Assembly (NCBI RefSeq): GCF_000006405.1
Contig: NW_003206847.1
Span: 871,470-925,777, forward strand
Reading direction: 5' to 3'
Source of the DNA: Perkinsus marinus ATCC 50983
Taxonomy: Eukaryota > Perkinsozoa > Perkinsida > Perkinsidae
DNA: 54,308 nucleotides
Position 1 is the stretch's first letter. Every line of letters begins with the position of its first letter. Both the position numbers and the translations under genes were made by a program. This document shows, piece by piece, positions 54,217-54,308 of this stretch. Below the pieces are notes generated by a model that was not told the DNA's origin, searched no databases, and saw only the letters and a list, made by a program, of their open reading frames with translations.

Positions 54217-54308
54217 TTTGATAGGATTATAATAAAAACAACAACCCTGAAATATTTTGTGAGGATATGTACTAAGTGCGATAGATCATCGCGTGGTGAG
54301 GTCAGGAC

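Noticed and set aside
1-54308. Spliced-leader RNA gene of the dinoflagellate/Perkinsus type
   Set aside because: I looked for the conserved CCGTAGCCAT...TGGCTCAAG leader on both strands and did not see it, so lineage assignment stays an inference.

Overview
This is a eukaryotic nuclear contig, gene-dense and rich in very short introns. Most introns I could place are 40-55 nt, GT-AG, and fall exactly where a conserved protein family needs a join. The gene set (calcineurin B, ELOF1, SR splicing factors, a thimet-type M3 peptidase, a LAMA/phospholipase B-like protein, heterodimeric serine palmitoyltransferase) together with the repeat-rich low-complexity proteins suggests a protist. A Perkinsus-type alveolate is my best guess, but that is inference: I found no spliced-leader gene or other species-diagnostic sequence. 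Two 100-N scaffold gaps are present (19892-19991 and 37009-37108).

Layout. 1-12.4 kb: the 3' end of an unknown gene, a 9-exon NADH-cytochrome b5 reductase, an intron-poor secreted phospholipase B-like hydrolase, a many-exon M3 metallopeptidase on the minus strand, two tandem paralogous SR splicing-factor genes, and an unrecognised gene. 12.9-19 kb: a 50-bp minisatellite, a 3-exon ELOF1 gene, a probable 5' fragment of a protein kinase ending on a tRNA-Trp gene, and two paralogous minus-strand genes built of 11-residue repeats. 19-29.5 kb: gene-poor DNA with TTGGACA-motif clusters, palindrome clusters, a tRNA-like relic, a hAT-like MITE and a large secreted Thr/Pro/Glu repeat protein. 29.5-39.9 kb: LCB2-LCB1-LCB2-LCB1, a duplicated head-to-tail pair encoding both subunits of serine palmitoyltransferase. 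40-49 kb: a Pro/Gln-rich protein gene with MITEs in two introns, a large unknown protein with GPGPT-type repeats, a small membrane protein, a double-PHD-finger gene and a membrane-anchored 2OG-Fe(II) oxygenase-like gene. 49-54.3 kb: two convergent unrecognised genes 10 bp apart, a 53-bp minisatellite related to the 50-bp one, and calcineurin B.

The most notable points are: (1) the clustered, duplicated SPT subunit genes; (2) a dispersed non-autonomous hAT-like element with 8-bp target duplications, five of whose six loci lie in introns (one of these depends on an inferred 5' exon); (3) two 50-nt introns that contain a tRNA T-arm/B-box-like sequence; (4) a tandem pair of 11-mer-repeat proteins; (5) two distant minisatellites that share an ancestral unit.
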